This document shows positions 18,702-26,069 of a stretch of 59,595 bases of DNA, piece by piece (the first letter of the stretch is position 1; each line of letters begins with the position of its first letter). Source of the DNA: Actinomycetes bacterium (GTDB taxonomy: Bacteria; Actinomycetota; Actinomycetes; DATJPE01); NCBI GenBank assembly GCA_035506535.1, contig DATJPE010000095.1, positions 1 to 59,595 of the forward strand, read 5' to 3'. The notes under the pieces are model-generated. The model was given only the letters and a program-made list of their open reading frames with translations. It ran no database searches and had not been told where the DNA came from. Made by a program: the position numbers and the translations under genes.

Positions 18702-19844
18702 GTGGGGGGCGGCGCGATCCAGCTACGCGCGCTGACGAAGAACTACGGCGAGGTCCCGGCCGTCCGCGGCATCGACCTCGACATCGACGCGGGTGAGTTC
18801 TTCTCCCTGCTCGGCCCCTCCGGGTGCGGCAAGACGACGACACTGCGCATGGTGGCTGGGTTCGAGCAGCCCACGAGCGGCCAGATCCTCCTCGACGGCA
18901 ACGACCTGGTCGACGTTCCTCCGCACCGACGCCCGGTCAACACGGTCTTCCAGTCCTACGCGCTGTTCCCCTTCCTCGACGTCTGGGACAACATCGCCTT
19001 CGGTCTGCGCTACCAGTCGGTCTCCAAGGAGCAGGCGAAGCGCCGCATCGGCGAGGCGCTCGAGCGGGTCCGCATGAACGCGTACGCGCGCCGCCGCCCG
19101 GCGCAGCTGTCGGGCGGCCAGCAGCAGCGCGTGGCGCTCGCCAGGGCACTCGTGCTCAACCCGTCCGTGCTGCTCCTCGACGAGCCGCTCGGAGCGCTCG
19201 ACGCCAAGCTGCGCAAGGACCTGCAGGTCGAGCTCAAGGACCTCCAGCAGTCCGTGGGGATCACGTTCATCTATGTGACCCACGACCAGGAAGAGGCGCT
19301 CACGATGTCGGACCGGCTCGCCGTCATGAACGACGGCCGGGTGGAGCAGGTCGGGCCCCCCGAGCAGGTGTACTCGGCGCCCGAGACGGCGTACGTCGCG
19401 GGCTTCCTGGGCTCCGCCAACGTGCTGGACGTCCACGTCCTCGACTCCGACGGCGACGTGGTCGCCTGCTCCCTCGGTCCCCACCGACTCCGCTGTGTCG
19501 GAGAAGTCCGGCACGGCCCGGCGAAGGTCGTCGTACGTCCGGAGCGCATCACCCTGCTCGCCGCGGAGGACAACGCCCCTGAGGGCTACAACCTCTTCCG
19601 CGGCCGCATCGACCGGGTGGTCTACCTGGGGCCTGCCACCCATGTCGTCGTCGCCCTCAACGACGGCCAGGTGCTGACCGTGTCAGTGCCCAACCTCGTC
19701 GGCCCTGCCTCCACCTGGTACCCGGAGGGCTCCGAGGTCAGCCTCTCCTTCGCGCCGGACGCCGCCCGCCTGCTCCATGACGCCCCGGCAGACGAGGAAC
19801 AGGCGGAGGAGCAGGTGGAGGAGGGTTCAGCGCCGGGTGCGTGA
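18702..19844 (+). CDS. Polyamine-type ABC transporter ATPase (PotA-like)
   Basis: A 380-residue ABC ATPase. Walker A GPSGCGKT is at residues 38-45, the Q-loop is in VFQSYALFP, the signature is LSGGQQQRVALARAL, Walker B reads VLLLDEPLGALD, the switch His lies in VTHDQEEAL, and there is a C-terminal TOBE domain (ITLLAAEDNAPEGYNLFRG, then VYLGPATHVVVAL). This layout matches PotA/FbpC importers. It starts 4 bp after the aminotransferase and overlaps the convergent TetR gene by 18 bp. It presumably powers the PotB/PotC-like permeases encoded on the opposite strand. Confidence 0.92.
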   Translation: MGGGAIQLRALTKNYGEVPAVRGIDLDIDAGEFFSLLGPSGCGKTTTLRMVAGFEQPTSGQILLDGNDLVDVPPHRRPVNTVFQSYALFPFLDVWDNIAFGLRYQSVSKEQAKRRIGEALERVRMNAYARRRPAQLSGGQQQRVALARALVLNPSVLLLDEPLGALDAKLRKDLQVELKDLQQSVGITFIYVTHDQEEALTMSDRLAVMNDGRVEQVGPPEQVYSAPETAYVAGFLGSANVLDVHVLDSDGDVVACSLGPHRLRCVGEVRHGPAKVVVRPERITLLAAEDNAPEGYNLFRGRIDRVVYLGPATHVVVALNDGQVLTVSVPNLVGPASTWYPEGSEVSLSFAPDAARLLHDAPADEEQAEEQVEEGSAPGA

Positions 19845-20489
19845 GGGACGGCGGCGCCGGACGGGGAGCGCCCAGTCCACACCCAGGGCGGCCGCGACGT
19901 AGCCCATCGCCAGCGCGAAGGCGCGCTCCGGGTCGACGTCCGGGTCGAGCAGCGCCACCTGGATGGACAGCCCGTCGAGCAGGGCGGCGAAGGTCAGCGT
20001 GAACGTCTCGACGTCAGCGTCCTTGGGAATCTCCCCGACAGCCTGACCCGAACGCACCACGTCGTCGACCGTGTCCCGCCAGCGCTGGTCGAGTGCGATG
20101 CGGTCCTTGGCGATCTCGGGGTGCCGCAAGGCCTGGGCCCACAGGTCGAACCAGAGCCCCCACGCGCCAGGGATCTCGCCGTCGCCCTCGGGCACGCAGG
20201 TCAGCCGGACGAGGAGCTCCAGCCGTTCGCGGGCGGTATCGAGTCGCTCGAGCTGGCCGGCAACCGACTGGTAGAAGATGTCCTCCGAATAGCGCAGCGC
20301 CTCGGTCAGGAGCTGGTCCTTGGTGCCGAAGTAGTAGATGACAAGCGCGGGGCTGGCGCCGGAGCGACGCGCGACATCGGCGATGCGCGTCTCGCTGAAC
20401 CCGCGCTCCGCGATCAGCTCGGCTGCCGCTCTGAGCATCTGGTCACGCCGCAGGTCTGGCACCGTCGTGGTCGCTTGCTCCGTGGTCAT
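19827..20489 (-). CDS. TetR-family repressor, likely master regulator of the island
   Basis: A 220-residue TetR/AcrR protein. The N-terminal DNA-binding domain has RRDQMLRAAAELIAERGF and the helix-turn-helix RIADVARRSGASPALVIYYFGTKDQLL (shown in two joined motifs). The ligand domain has a BetI-like C-terminal pattern (AWGLWFDLWAQALRHPEIAKDR). ATG 20489 is used. It is divergent from the flavin oxidoreductase across operator site C, the usual place for a self-regulating TetR. A possible promoter TGACTG-17-TATCGT places the operator on its -35. The four identical operators argue that it controls all flanking catabolic genes, with a pathway compound as inducer. Confidence 0.88.
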   Translation of the reverse strand: MTTEQATTTVPDLRRDQMLRAAAELIAERGFSETRIADVARRSGASPALVIYYFGTKDQLLTEALRYSEDIFYQSVAGQLERLDTARERLELLVRLTCVPEGDGEIPGAWGLWFDLWAQALRHPEIAKDRIALDQRWRDTVDDVVRSGQAVGEIPKDADVETFTLTFAALLDGLSIQVALLDPDVDPERAFALAMGYVAAALGVDWALPVRRRRPSRTRR

Positions 20490-20515
20490 CCACACCCCTG
20501 ACGGCTCCAGAAACC

Positions 20516-20545
20516 TTGTCCCACAACGATAGCAGGTTCTAGACT
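20516..20545 (+). promoter_or_regulatory. Promoter of the flavin oxidoreductase-CoA ligase operon
   Basis: TTGTCC (20516-20521), an 18-nt spacer, then TAGACT (20540-20545), with the -10 box fused to operator site C. An AAGGAGA Shine-Dalgarno precedes ATG 20573. Confidence 0.65.
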
Positions 20546-20557
20546 GAACAGTCAGTC
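20542..20557. promoter_or_regulatory. TetR-type operator, site C
   Basis: GACTGAACAGTCAGTC, perfect 6-4-6 palindrome between the TetR gene and the divergent flavin oxidoreductase. Identical in sequence to site D. Confidence 0.82.
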
Positions 20558-20572
20558 AATCAAGGAGAGCCC

Positions 20573-22219
20573 ATGGGATCCAGCTACGACGCCATCGTCG
20601 TCGGGGGCGGCCACAACGGTCTGGTCGCCGCGGCCTATCTCGCACGAGCCGGCGCGCGCACGGTGGTGCTGGAGCGCCGCCCGAGCACCGGCGGTGCGGC
20701 CACCACGGAGTCCCCCTGGCCCGAGGCCCCACACCTTCGTGTCACCCGGCTCTCCTACGTCATGAGCCTGATGCCGCCCACGATCCTGCAGGACCTGAAC
20801 CTCGAACGGCACGGCTACCGCGTGCACCCCATGGGCCCGTACTACCAGGCCTTCCCCGAGGGCGGCTCCCTGACGATCTACGAGGACGACCCGAAGCGGA
20901 CCTACGAGTCGATCGCTCGCTGGTCGAAGGCGGACGCGGACGCGATGGCCGACTGGAACGCGTGGCTGGCCGGACTCGCCGACGTCCTGGGCCCGCTGCT
21001 CATGACCGTCCCGCCCGCCATCGGGTCCAAGAGACCGGGGGACCTCAAGGACACGCTTCGCCTGGCCTGGCGCAACCGCGGACTCGACGTACGAACCGTC
21101 GCCGACGTCACTCGGCTGATGGCCATGAGCATCGCGGACCTGCTCGACGACTTCTTCGAGTCCCCCCAGGTCAAAGGCGCCCTCGCGGTCAACGGCGTCA
21201 TCGGGACGTGGGCCGGCCCCTACGAGCCCGGGACGGCCTACGTCATGGCCCACCACTCGATCGGCGACGTCGGGGACGGGCAGCTGGGCAGCTGGGGCTA
21301 CCCCGAGGGCGGGATGGGCGGGGTGTCGGCAGCCATCCGGCGCTCCGCCGAGGAGTTCGGCGCGGAGGTCCGCACGCACGCCGGCGTGGAGCAAGTCCTC
21401 GTCCGCGACGGGCGGGCCACGGGCGTGGTGCTCTCCGACGGCACGGAGCTGTCGGCCCCGATCGTGGTCACGAGCCTGCACCCCAAGACGGCGTTCCTGC
21501 AGCATCTGTCGCCGGCCGACCTGCCCGGTGACTTCGTCCGCGACATCGAGCACTGGCGGTCGCGCAGCGGTGTGGTGAAGATCAACCTCGCGCTGGCGGA
21601 GCTGCCGGACTTCACCGCGGACCCCGGCACCGAGCTGGCCGAGCACCACACCGGTTCGGTCGACATGGCCCCGACCATGGAGTTCATCGAGCGCGCGTTC
21701 CAGGACGCGCGGGAGGGTCGCCCGGCCGTGCGCCCGTTCAGCGACGGGGTCATCCCGACGACGCTCGACAAGACGCTGAACCCTGACGGCACCCACATCA
21801 TGTCGCTGTTCACCCAGTGGGTACCGAGCGACTGGAACGAGGAGCCGCACACCGAGGAGCTCGAGCAGTACGCCGACCGCGTCATCGACCTCTACGACGA
21901 GGTAGCGCCGAACTTCAAGTCCTCGATCCTGCATCGCGACGTCGTCGGACCGCATGAGATGGAGCACGAGTACGGCCTCGTCGGCGGCAACATCTTCCAC
22001 GGCGAGCTCTCGCTGGAGCAGCTGTTCCACATGCGCCCCGCCCCGGGCTTCGCCGACTACCGGACGCCGATCGCGGGCCTGTACTACGCGAGTTCGGCCA
22101 CGCACGCCGGTGGCGGTGTCTGCGGCATCCCCGGCATGCAGGCCGCGCGAGCGGCGATCTCCGACCGCAAGCGCGCCGCACGGACCCCCTCGGCGTGGCT
22201 GGCGCGCCGCCGCGGGTGA
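20573..22219 (+). CDS. NAD(P)/FAD-dependent oxidoreductase, phytoene-desaturase-like
   Basis: A 548-residue flavoprotein of the COG1233 type. The dinucleotide-binding motif YDAIVVGGGHNGLVAAAYLARAG is at residues 5-27 (VGGGHNGL core), followed by VLERRPSTGGAA. The C-terminal FAD-closing motif reads IAGLYYASSATHAGGGVCGIPG, split as IAGLYYASS and HAGGGVCGIPG. The middle of the protein resembles PYROXD2-like enzymes rather than carotenoid enzymes, and no carotenoid genes are nearby. It starts the site C operon with a good Shine-Dalgarno. It probably oxidises an amine or saturated intermediate of the island pathway; substrate unknown. The stop overlaps the next start by 4 bp. Confidence 0.85.
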   Translation: MGSSYDAIVVGGGHNGLVAAAYLARAGARTVVLERRPSTGGAATTESPWPEAPHLRVTRLSYVMSLMPPTILQDLNLERHGYRVHPMGPYYQAFPEGGSLTIYEDDPKRTYESIARWSKADADAMADWNAWLAGLADVLGPLLMTVPPAIGSKRPGDLKDTLRLAWRNRGLDVRTVADVTRLMAMSIADLLDDFFESPQVKGALAVNGVIGTWAGPYEPGTAYVMAHHSIGDVGDGQLGSWGYPEGGMGGVSAAIRRSAEEFGAEVRTHAGVEQVLVRDGRATGVVLSDGTELSAPIVVTSLHPKTAFLQHLSPADLPGDFVRDIEHWRSRSGVVKINLALAELPDFTADPGTELAEHHTGSVDMAPTMEFIERAFQDAREGRPAVRPFSDGVIPTTLDKTLNPDGTHIMSLFTQWVPSDWNEEPHTEELEQYADRVIDLYDEVAPNFKSSILHRDVVGPHEMEHEYGLVGGNIFHGELSLEQLFHMRPAPGFADYRTPIAGLYYASSATHAGGGVCGIPGMQAARAAISDRKRAARTPSAWLARRRG

Positions 22220-24282
22220 GCTCGTCCGTACGGGCCATGCTCTCGGCCCGCTCCGTCGCCGTCGTCGGTGCGAGCCCGCGCGAGGGGAGCTTCGGCCACC
22301 GCCTGGTGACCGAGGTGCGGCGCTCGCCGTCGACGCCGGAGCTCTTCCTGGTCAACCCGCGCCACACCGAGGTCCTCGGCGCGCCGTGCGTGCCCTCCCT
22401 CGACGCGATCGAGGACCCGGTCGACCTGGTGCTGCTCGGGGTCCCCGACTCGGCGCTGGAGACGGAGCTGGCGCGGGCGGCGGCTCGGGGCGCGCGCGGT
22501 GCGGTCGTCTTCGGGACGGCGTACGAACCGCCGTCACCGGAGCGACCGCGGCTCGGCGCCCGGCTCGCGGAGATCGCGCGAGCCGCGGACATGGCGCTGT
22601 GCGGCGGCGGGTGCATGGGCTTCGCGAACGTGTCCGAGGGACTGCGCGCGATGGGCTACCTCGAGCGCGAGCCGCTGCCTGCGGGGCCCATCGCGCTGGT
22701 GACGCACTCGGGCTCGGCCTTCTCCGCCCTGCTGAGAACCCACCGGCGCCTCGGCTACACCCTCGCCGTCTCCTCCGGCCAGGAGCTGGTGACCACGACG
22801 GCCGACTACGTGGAAGCCGCACTGGACGACCCGGCCACGCGTGTCGTCGCTCTGCTCATGGAGACCCTGCGCTCTGCCGATCGGCTCCGTGCTGCGCTGG
22901 ACCGCGCCGCCCGGCAGGGTGTCGCCGTCGTCCTGCTCACCGTCGGCGGCTCCGAGGTGGGTCGCGGGATGGTCGCCGCCCACTCAGGAGCGGTGGCCGG
23001 GGCCGACGCCGCCTGGGAGGCGCTGGTCGACGCCCATGGTCTGCTGCGCGTGCGCGACCTCGACGAGATGACCGACACCCTCGAGCTGCTCGCGGTCGGC
23101 CGGCGCGCCACCTCGCCCGGGCTGGCCACGGTGCACGACTCGGGCGCCGAGCGCACCCTCGTGGCCGACATCGCCGACGAGGAAGGCGTCGCCTTCGCCG
23201 CCCTCGGCGAGCAGACCGTCTCGCGGCTCGATGCGCTCCTCGAGCCCGGTCTGGTCGCCACCAACCCCCTGGACGTCTGGGGTACCGGTGCCGACACGTT
23301 GCCGCTGTTCGCGGGCTGTCTGCGCGCCGTCGCCGACGACCCGGCTGTCGGCGTCGTCGCGCTCGCGGTGGACCTCGTCGAGGAGTACGACGGCGACGAG
23401 TCCTATCCGCTCGCGGTGCTGGAGGCCGCCGCCGCGACCGACAAGCCCGTGGCGGTCCTGTCGAACGTGACCAGCGCCCTCGACCAGGCGGCGGCGGCCC
23501 GCCTCCGCTCGGCGGGCGTCCCCGTGCTCGAGGGGACGCGCAGCGGCCTGCGGGCCGTACGCCACTTGCTCCAACACAGCCTCCAGACCGCTCGCACGAC
23601 GCCCCTGGTCTCCGTCGACGCAGCCCGACAGGAGCGGTGGCGCGCCCGGCTGGGCGGGCCGATGGGCTCGCTCGACTGCTTCGCGCTGCTGCGCGACTAC
23701 GGGATCCCCACGGTGGGTGTCGCGACCGCCGCGTCGCGAGAGGAGGCGGTACGCGCTGCCGCAGGGCTGGGCTGGCCGGTCGTGCTGAAGACCGACGAGC
23801 CAGGCGTGGCGCACAAGTCCGACGTCGGCGGGGTGGTGCTGGGGCTCGCGGAGGAGGCCGCGCTCGGGCGGGCGTACGACGACCTGGCCGAGCGCCTCGG
23901 GCCCCGCGTCCTGGTGGCGGCGACGGCGCCGGCGGGGGTCGAGCTGGCGCTGGGACTCGTGCGGGACCCGCTGCTCGGCCCCCTCGTGGTGGTGGCGGCC
24001 GGTGGGGTCCTCGTGGAGCTGCTCGCCGACCGGGCCGTGGGCCTGCCGCCACTCGACGAGGACGGGGCGCTGCGCCTGCTGGACCGGCTGACCGCACGCC
24101 CGCTGCTGGACGGCCTGCGCGGGGCGGCCCCGGCCGACCTGAGCAGCGTCGTGGCGTGCGTGCGGGGCCTCTCCCAGCTCGCCGTCGAGCTCGGCGACCT
24201 GATCGTCGCCCTCGACGTCAACCCCCTCATCGCCGGCCCGACCGGCGCCGTCGCCGTCGACGTCCTCGTCGTCCCTCAGTGA
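22216..24282 (+). CDS. ADP-forming acyl-CoA/acetate-CoA ligase family protein (fused alpha-beta)
   Basis: A 688-residue fused NDP-forming acyl-CoA synthetase. N-terminal CoA-binding Rossmann domain: SVAVVGASPREGSFGHRL. Ligase domain: GPIALVTHSGSAFSALL, and AAHSGAVAGADAAWEAL with the likely phospho-His. C-terminal ATP-grasp part: LRDYGIPTV, WPVVLKTDEPGVAHKSDVGGVVLGL, and a final VALDVNPLI. Such enzymes make an acyl-CoA from a free acid with ATP giving ADP and phosphate. GTG 22216 overlaps the previous stop (GTGA). In the island it would activate a carboxylate for the acyl-CoA dehydrogenase. The acid is unknown. Confidence 0.88.
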   Translation: MSSSVRAMLSARSVAVVGASPREGSFGHRLVTEVRRSPSTPELFLVNPRHTEVLGAPCVPSLDAIEDPVDLVLLGVPDSALETELARAAARGARGAVVFGTAYEPPSPERPRLGARLAEIARAADMALCGGGCMGFANVSEGLRAMGYLEREPLPAGPIALVTHSGSAFSALLRTHRRLGYTLAVSSGQELVTTTADYVEAALDDPATRVVALLMETLRSADRLRAALDRAARQGVAVVLLTVGGSEVGRGMVAAHSGAVAGADAAWEALVDAHGLLRVRDLDEMTDTLELLAVGRRATSPGLATVHDSGAERTLVADIADEEGVAFAALGEQTVSRLDALLEPGLVATNPLDVWGTGADTLPLFAGCLRAVADDPAVGVVALAVDLVEEYDGDESYPLAVLEAAAATDKPVAVLSNVTSALDQAAAARLRSAGVPVLEGTRSGLRAVRHLLQHSLQTARTTPLVSVDAARQERWRARLGGPMGSLDCFALLRDYGIPTVGVATAASREEAVRAAAGLGWPVVLKTDEPGVAHKSDVGGVVLGLAEEAALGRAYDDLAERLGPRVLVAATAPAGVELALGLVRDPLLGPLVVVAAGGVLVELLADRAVGLPPLDEDGALRLLDRLTARPLLDGLRGAAPADLSSVVACVRGLSQLAVELGDLIVALDVNPLIAGPTGAVAVDVLVVPQ

Positions 24283-24304
24283 GCGCTAGCTAGCCCCTCC
24301 CCTG

Positions 24305-24363
24305 TTTGGAATGAACGCGACGTTGTTCCAATAGGTGCGCAACAACGCCGCGTTCATTCCAAA
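24305..24363. repeat. Long inverted repeat, copy 2 (same family as 12611-12671)
   Basis: Arms 24305-24327 and 24341-24363 are 23 bp with one mismatch (A at 24320), around a 13-nt loop. The arms share the GAATGAACGCG...CGTT core and the loop shares CCAATAGGT with copy 1. Like copy 1 it lies between convergent genes (acyl-CoA ligase and cupin). Confidence 0.85.
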
Positions 24364-24375
24364 GAAACGGGGGGC

Positions 24376-24420
24376 GGGTCAGAAGACGGCCGGGTCAGAA
24401 GACGGCCGGGTCAGAAGATG
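24376..24420. repeat. Tandem 16-bp direct repeat at the cupin stop
   Basis: Two exact copies of GGGTCAGAAGACGGCC (24376-24391, 24392-24407) and a third partial copy (24408-24420). The third copy contains the cupin stop codon, so the repeat has duplicated the 3' end of the gene with its stop. Confidence 0.85.
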
Positions 24421-24764
24421 ACGTAGACCTTGCGCAGGGTCTCGTGGATGTCCCAGATGCCGCTCCAGCCCTTGGGGAAGAACGCGCAGTCGCCGGTCCC
24501 GACCTTCAGCGGCTCGCCACCGTCGGGGGTGACCGTCATCGAGCCCGCGACGAGCTGGATGAACTCGTGGGTCTCCAGCAGCCACCGGGACGGCCCGGCG
24601 GTGCACTCCCAGATGCCGGCCGACTGACCGGTGGCCTCGTCGGCCCACAGCTGCAGGCCAGCGGTCTGCATGGGCTCGGCGGTCGCCTCCTCCAGGGGCC
24701 CCCAGTCCTCCAGGTCGGTACGCCCTGCGGCGTCGGCGAGGTAGGGAGTGGTCGGCGTCGTCAT
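24411..24764 (-). CDS. Small cupin-domain protein (DUF861/EutQ-like)
   Basis: A 117-residue single cupin. GIWECTAGPSRWLLETHEFIQL, split as GIWECTAGPSRW and HEFIQLVAGSMTVTPDGG, is the first half; KVGTGDCAFFPKGWSGIWDIHE is the second. The pattern matches the small DUF861 cupins that often accompany amine-oxidising flavoenzymes. The ATG overlaps the stop of the upstream flavin oxidoreductase (ATGA), so they are coupled. Its role is unknown; it may handle an unstable imine or aldehyde product. Confidence 0.8.
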   Translation of the reverse strand: MTTPTTPYLADAAGRTDLEDWGPLEEATAEPMQTAGLQLWADEATGQSAGIWECTAGPSRWLLETHEFIQLVAGSMTVTPDGGEPLKVGTGDCAFFPKGWSGIWDIHETLRKVYVIF

Positions 24765-26005
24765 GCTGGCGTCCTCTCGGGATCGGGCAGGCGGTCGGGA
24801 TCGGGCAGGCGGTCGGGATAGGGCAGGGCGATCGGGTCGGGAGCGAGGCGGCTCTTGCCGGTCTCGTCGAATCGGTCGAGGCCGAGCTCACCGGCGTCCA
24901 CGACGTCGGTCGAGCCGGTGAGCACGAGGTCGGCGGCGGCGCGCGACACGCCGGGACCCCACATCATCCCGTGCCCGCCGGCGCAGGCGACCACGCTGCC
25001 CTCGACCGGGCCGTCGGCGCGAAGCCCCGGCCCGATGATCGGCAGGTGGTCGGGCGTGTACTCGATCGTGGCGGCCCACACCTTGCGGATGCCGAGACTC
25101 GCGGTCAGGGGGACGGCGACGATGAGCCGCTCCCTCATCCGCGCGTAGTAGTCCCAGTCGAAGCTGCGCGCCTCCCCTGGTGCCTCGTCGGGGTTGCTCA
25201 TCCCCCACAGCAGCCCGCCCTCCTCGGGGCGCCAGTAGATGCCGTAGGTGACGTCGAACATCATGGGCACCCGCTCTGGGGCGAGCTCGGGGTGCGGCTC
25301 GGTGACCACCACCTGGTGCCGTACGCCCGCCGCGGGGACCCGCATCCCCGCGAGCGCGCCCACGGCGCCGAGCGAGGGCCCACCGGTCAGCACCACGCGA
25401 GGGGTGTCGATCGGGCCGGCCGAGGTGTCGACCCCGACAACGCGGCCGGAGGCGACCCGAAGGCCGGTGAAGGCGGTTCGCTCCCGCACGTCGACCCCGG
25501 CGATGAACAGCGCCGCCGTGTAGCACCGGACGTTCGTGGGCGGATCGAGGTAGCCGTCGCTCGCGCAGAAGGACGCCCCGAGCTGCACGCCGTGGGCGAG
25601 CGTGGGGTTGCGCCGCTCCACCTCCTCCGGCTCCATCCACTCGACCTCGAGGCCGAGGCGCTGCTGCATCGCCACCCTGGAACGCCCGACGCGGACCTCC
25701 TCGGCGGTGTAGGCCGGCATGAAGTAGCCCTGCTCCACCAGGCCGGAGTCGATACCCAGCTCGGCGTGCTGGGATCGGTAGAAGTCACGGGTGAAGATGC
25801 CCAGGCGGACCGCCGCCTCCGTGCCGCCCTGCGCTCGGACCATGCCGGCCGCCCGGCTGCTCGCCCCCTGCCCGAGGCGTCCCGCCTCCAGCAGCACCAC
25901 CCGGCCGGCGCCGGCCCGGCGAAGGAACCAGGCGCACCACGCGCCGACCGTTCCCCCGCCGACGACGACCACGTCCGCAGTACCCGTGCCGCTGAGCGTG
26001 TCCAT
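24761..26005 (-). CDS. FAD-dependent amine/amino-acid oxidoreductase (DAO family)
   Basis: A D-amino-acid-oxidase-superfamily flavoprotein of about 414 residues. The Rossmann motif ADVVVVGGGTVGAWCAWFL is at the N-terminus, with VVLLEAGRLGQGASSRAAGMVR giving the FAD ribose and isoalloxazine contacts, and the C-terminal motif YTPDHLPIIGPG followed by CAGGHGMMWGPG. This branch includes sarcosine, dimethylglycine and gamma-glutamylputrescine oxidases. ATG 26005 is used; ATG 26023 adds six residues and would sit in the -10 box of the divergent gene. The last 20 residues are a degenerate PDRLPD repeat. It is coupled to the cupin and divergent from the acyl-CoA dehydrogenase across site D. Confidence 0.85.
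   Translation of the reverse strand: MDTLSGTGTADVVVVGGGTVGAWCAWFLRRAGAGRVVLLEAGRLGQGASSRAAGMVRAQGGTEAAVRLGIFTRDFYRSQHAELGIDSGLVEQGYFMPAYTAEEVRVGRSRVAMQQRLGLEVEWMEPEEVERRNPTLAHGVQLGASFCASDGYLDPPTNVRCYTAALFIAGVDVRERTAFTGLRVASGRVVGVDTSAGPIDTPRVVLTGGPSLGAVGALAGMRVPAAGVRHQVVVTEPHPELAPERVPMMFDVTYGIYWRPEEGGLLWGMSNPDEAPGEARSFDWDYYARMRERLIVAVPLTASLGIRKVWAATIEYTPDHLPIIGPGLRADGPVEGSVVACAGGHGMMWGPGVSRAAADLVLTGSTDVVDAGELGLDRFDETGKSRLAPDPIALPYPDRLPDPDRLPDPERTPA
24781..24834. repeat. 18-bp tandem repeat encoding the C-terminal tail
   Basis: GATCGGGCAGGCGGTCGG occurs twice exactly (24781-24798, 24799-24816) and a degenerate third copy follows. It encodes repeated PDRLPD at the C-terminus of the DAO-family enzyme, outside the conserved fold, so it is a likely slippage expansion. 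Confidence 0.8.
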
Positions 26006-26022
26006 GGATGCCGACGCTGGCA

Positions 26023-26028
26023 TAGACT
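26023..26028 (+). promoter_or_regulatory. -10 box TAGACT of the acyl-CoA dehydrogenase promoter
   Basis: TAGACT is fused to operator site D exactly as at sites B and C. A GTGTCC 19 nt upstream is a weak -35. Expected leader is about 35 nt, ending in GCGGAG before GTG 26070. Confidence 0.5.
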
Positions 26029-26040
26029 GAACAGTCAGTC
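26025..26040. promoter_or_regulatory. TetR-type operator, site D
   Basis: GACTGAACAGTCAGTC, identical to site C. It lies between the divergent DAO-family oxidoreductase and the acyl-CoA dehydrogenase. Confidence 0.82.
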
Positions 26041-26069
26041 AAGGTAGCCACGGACGAAGCGGAGCCGAT

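Noticed and set aside
21954-24293. A 779-codon plus-strand frame over the CoA ligase
   Set aside because: Its composition is Arg/Ala/Gly-rich with no motifs; the in-frame CoA ligase over the same DNA has clear motifs. High GC gives such shadow frames throughout the window.
24286-24297. GCTAGCTAGC palindrome after the CoA ligase stop
   Set aside because: Simple self-complementary dinucleotide-like run; the adjacent long inverted repeat is the better terminator.
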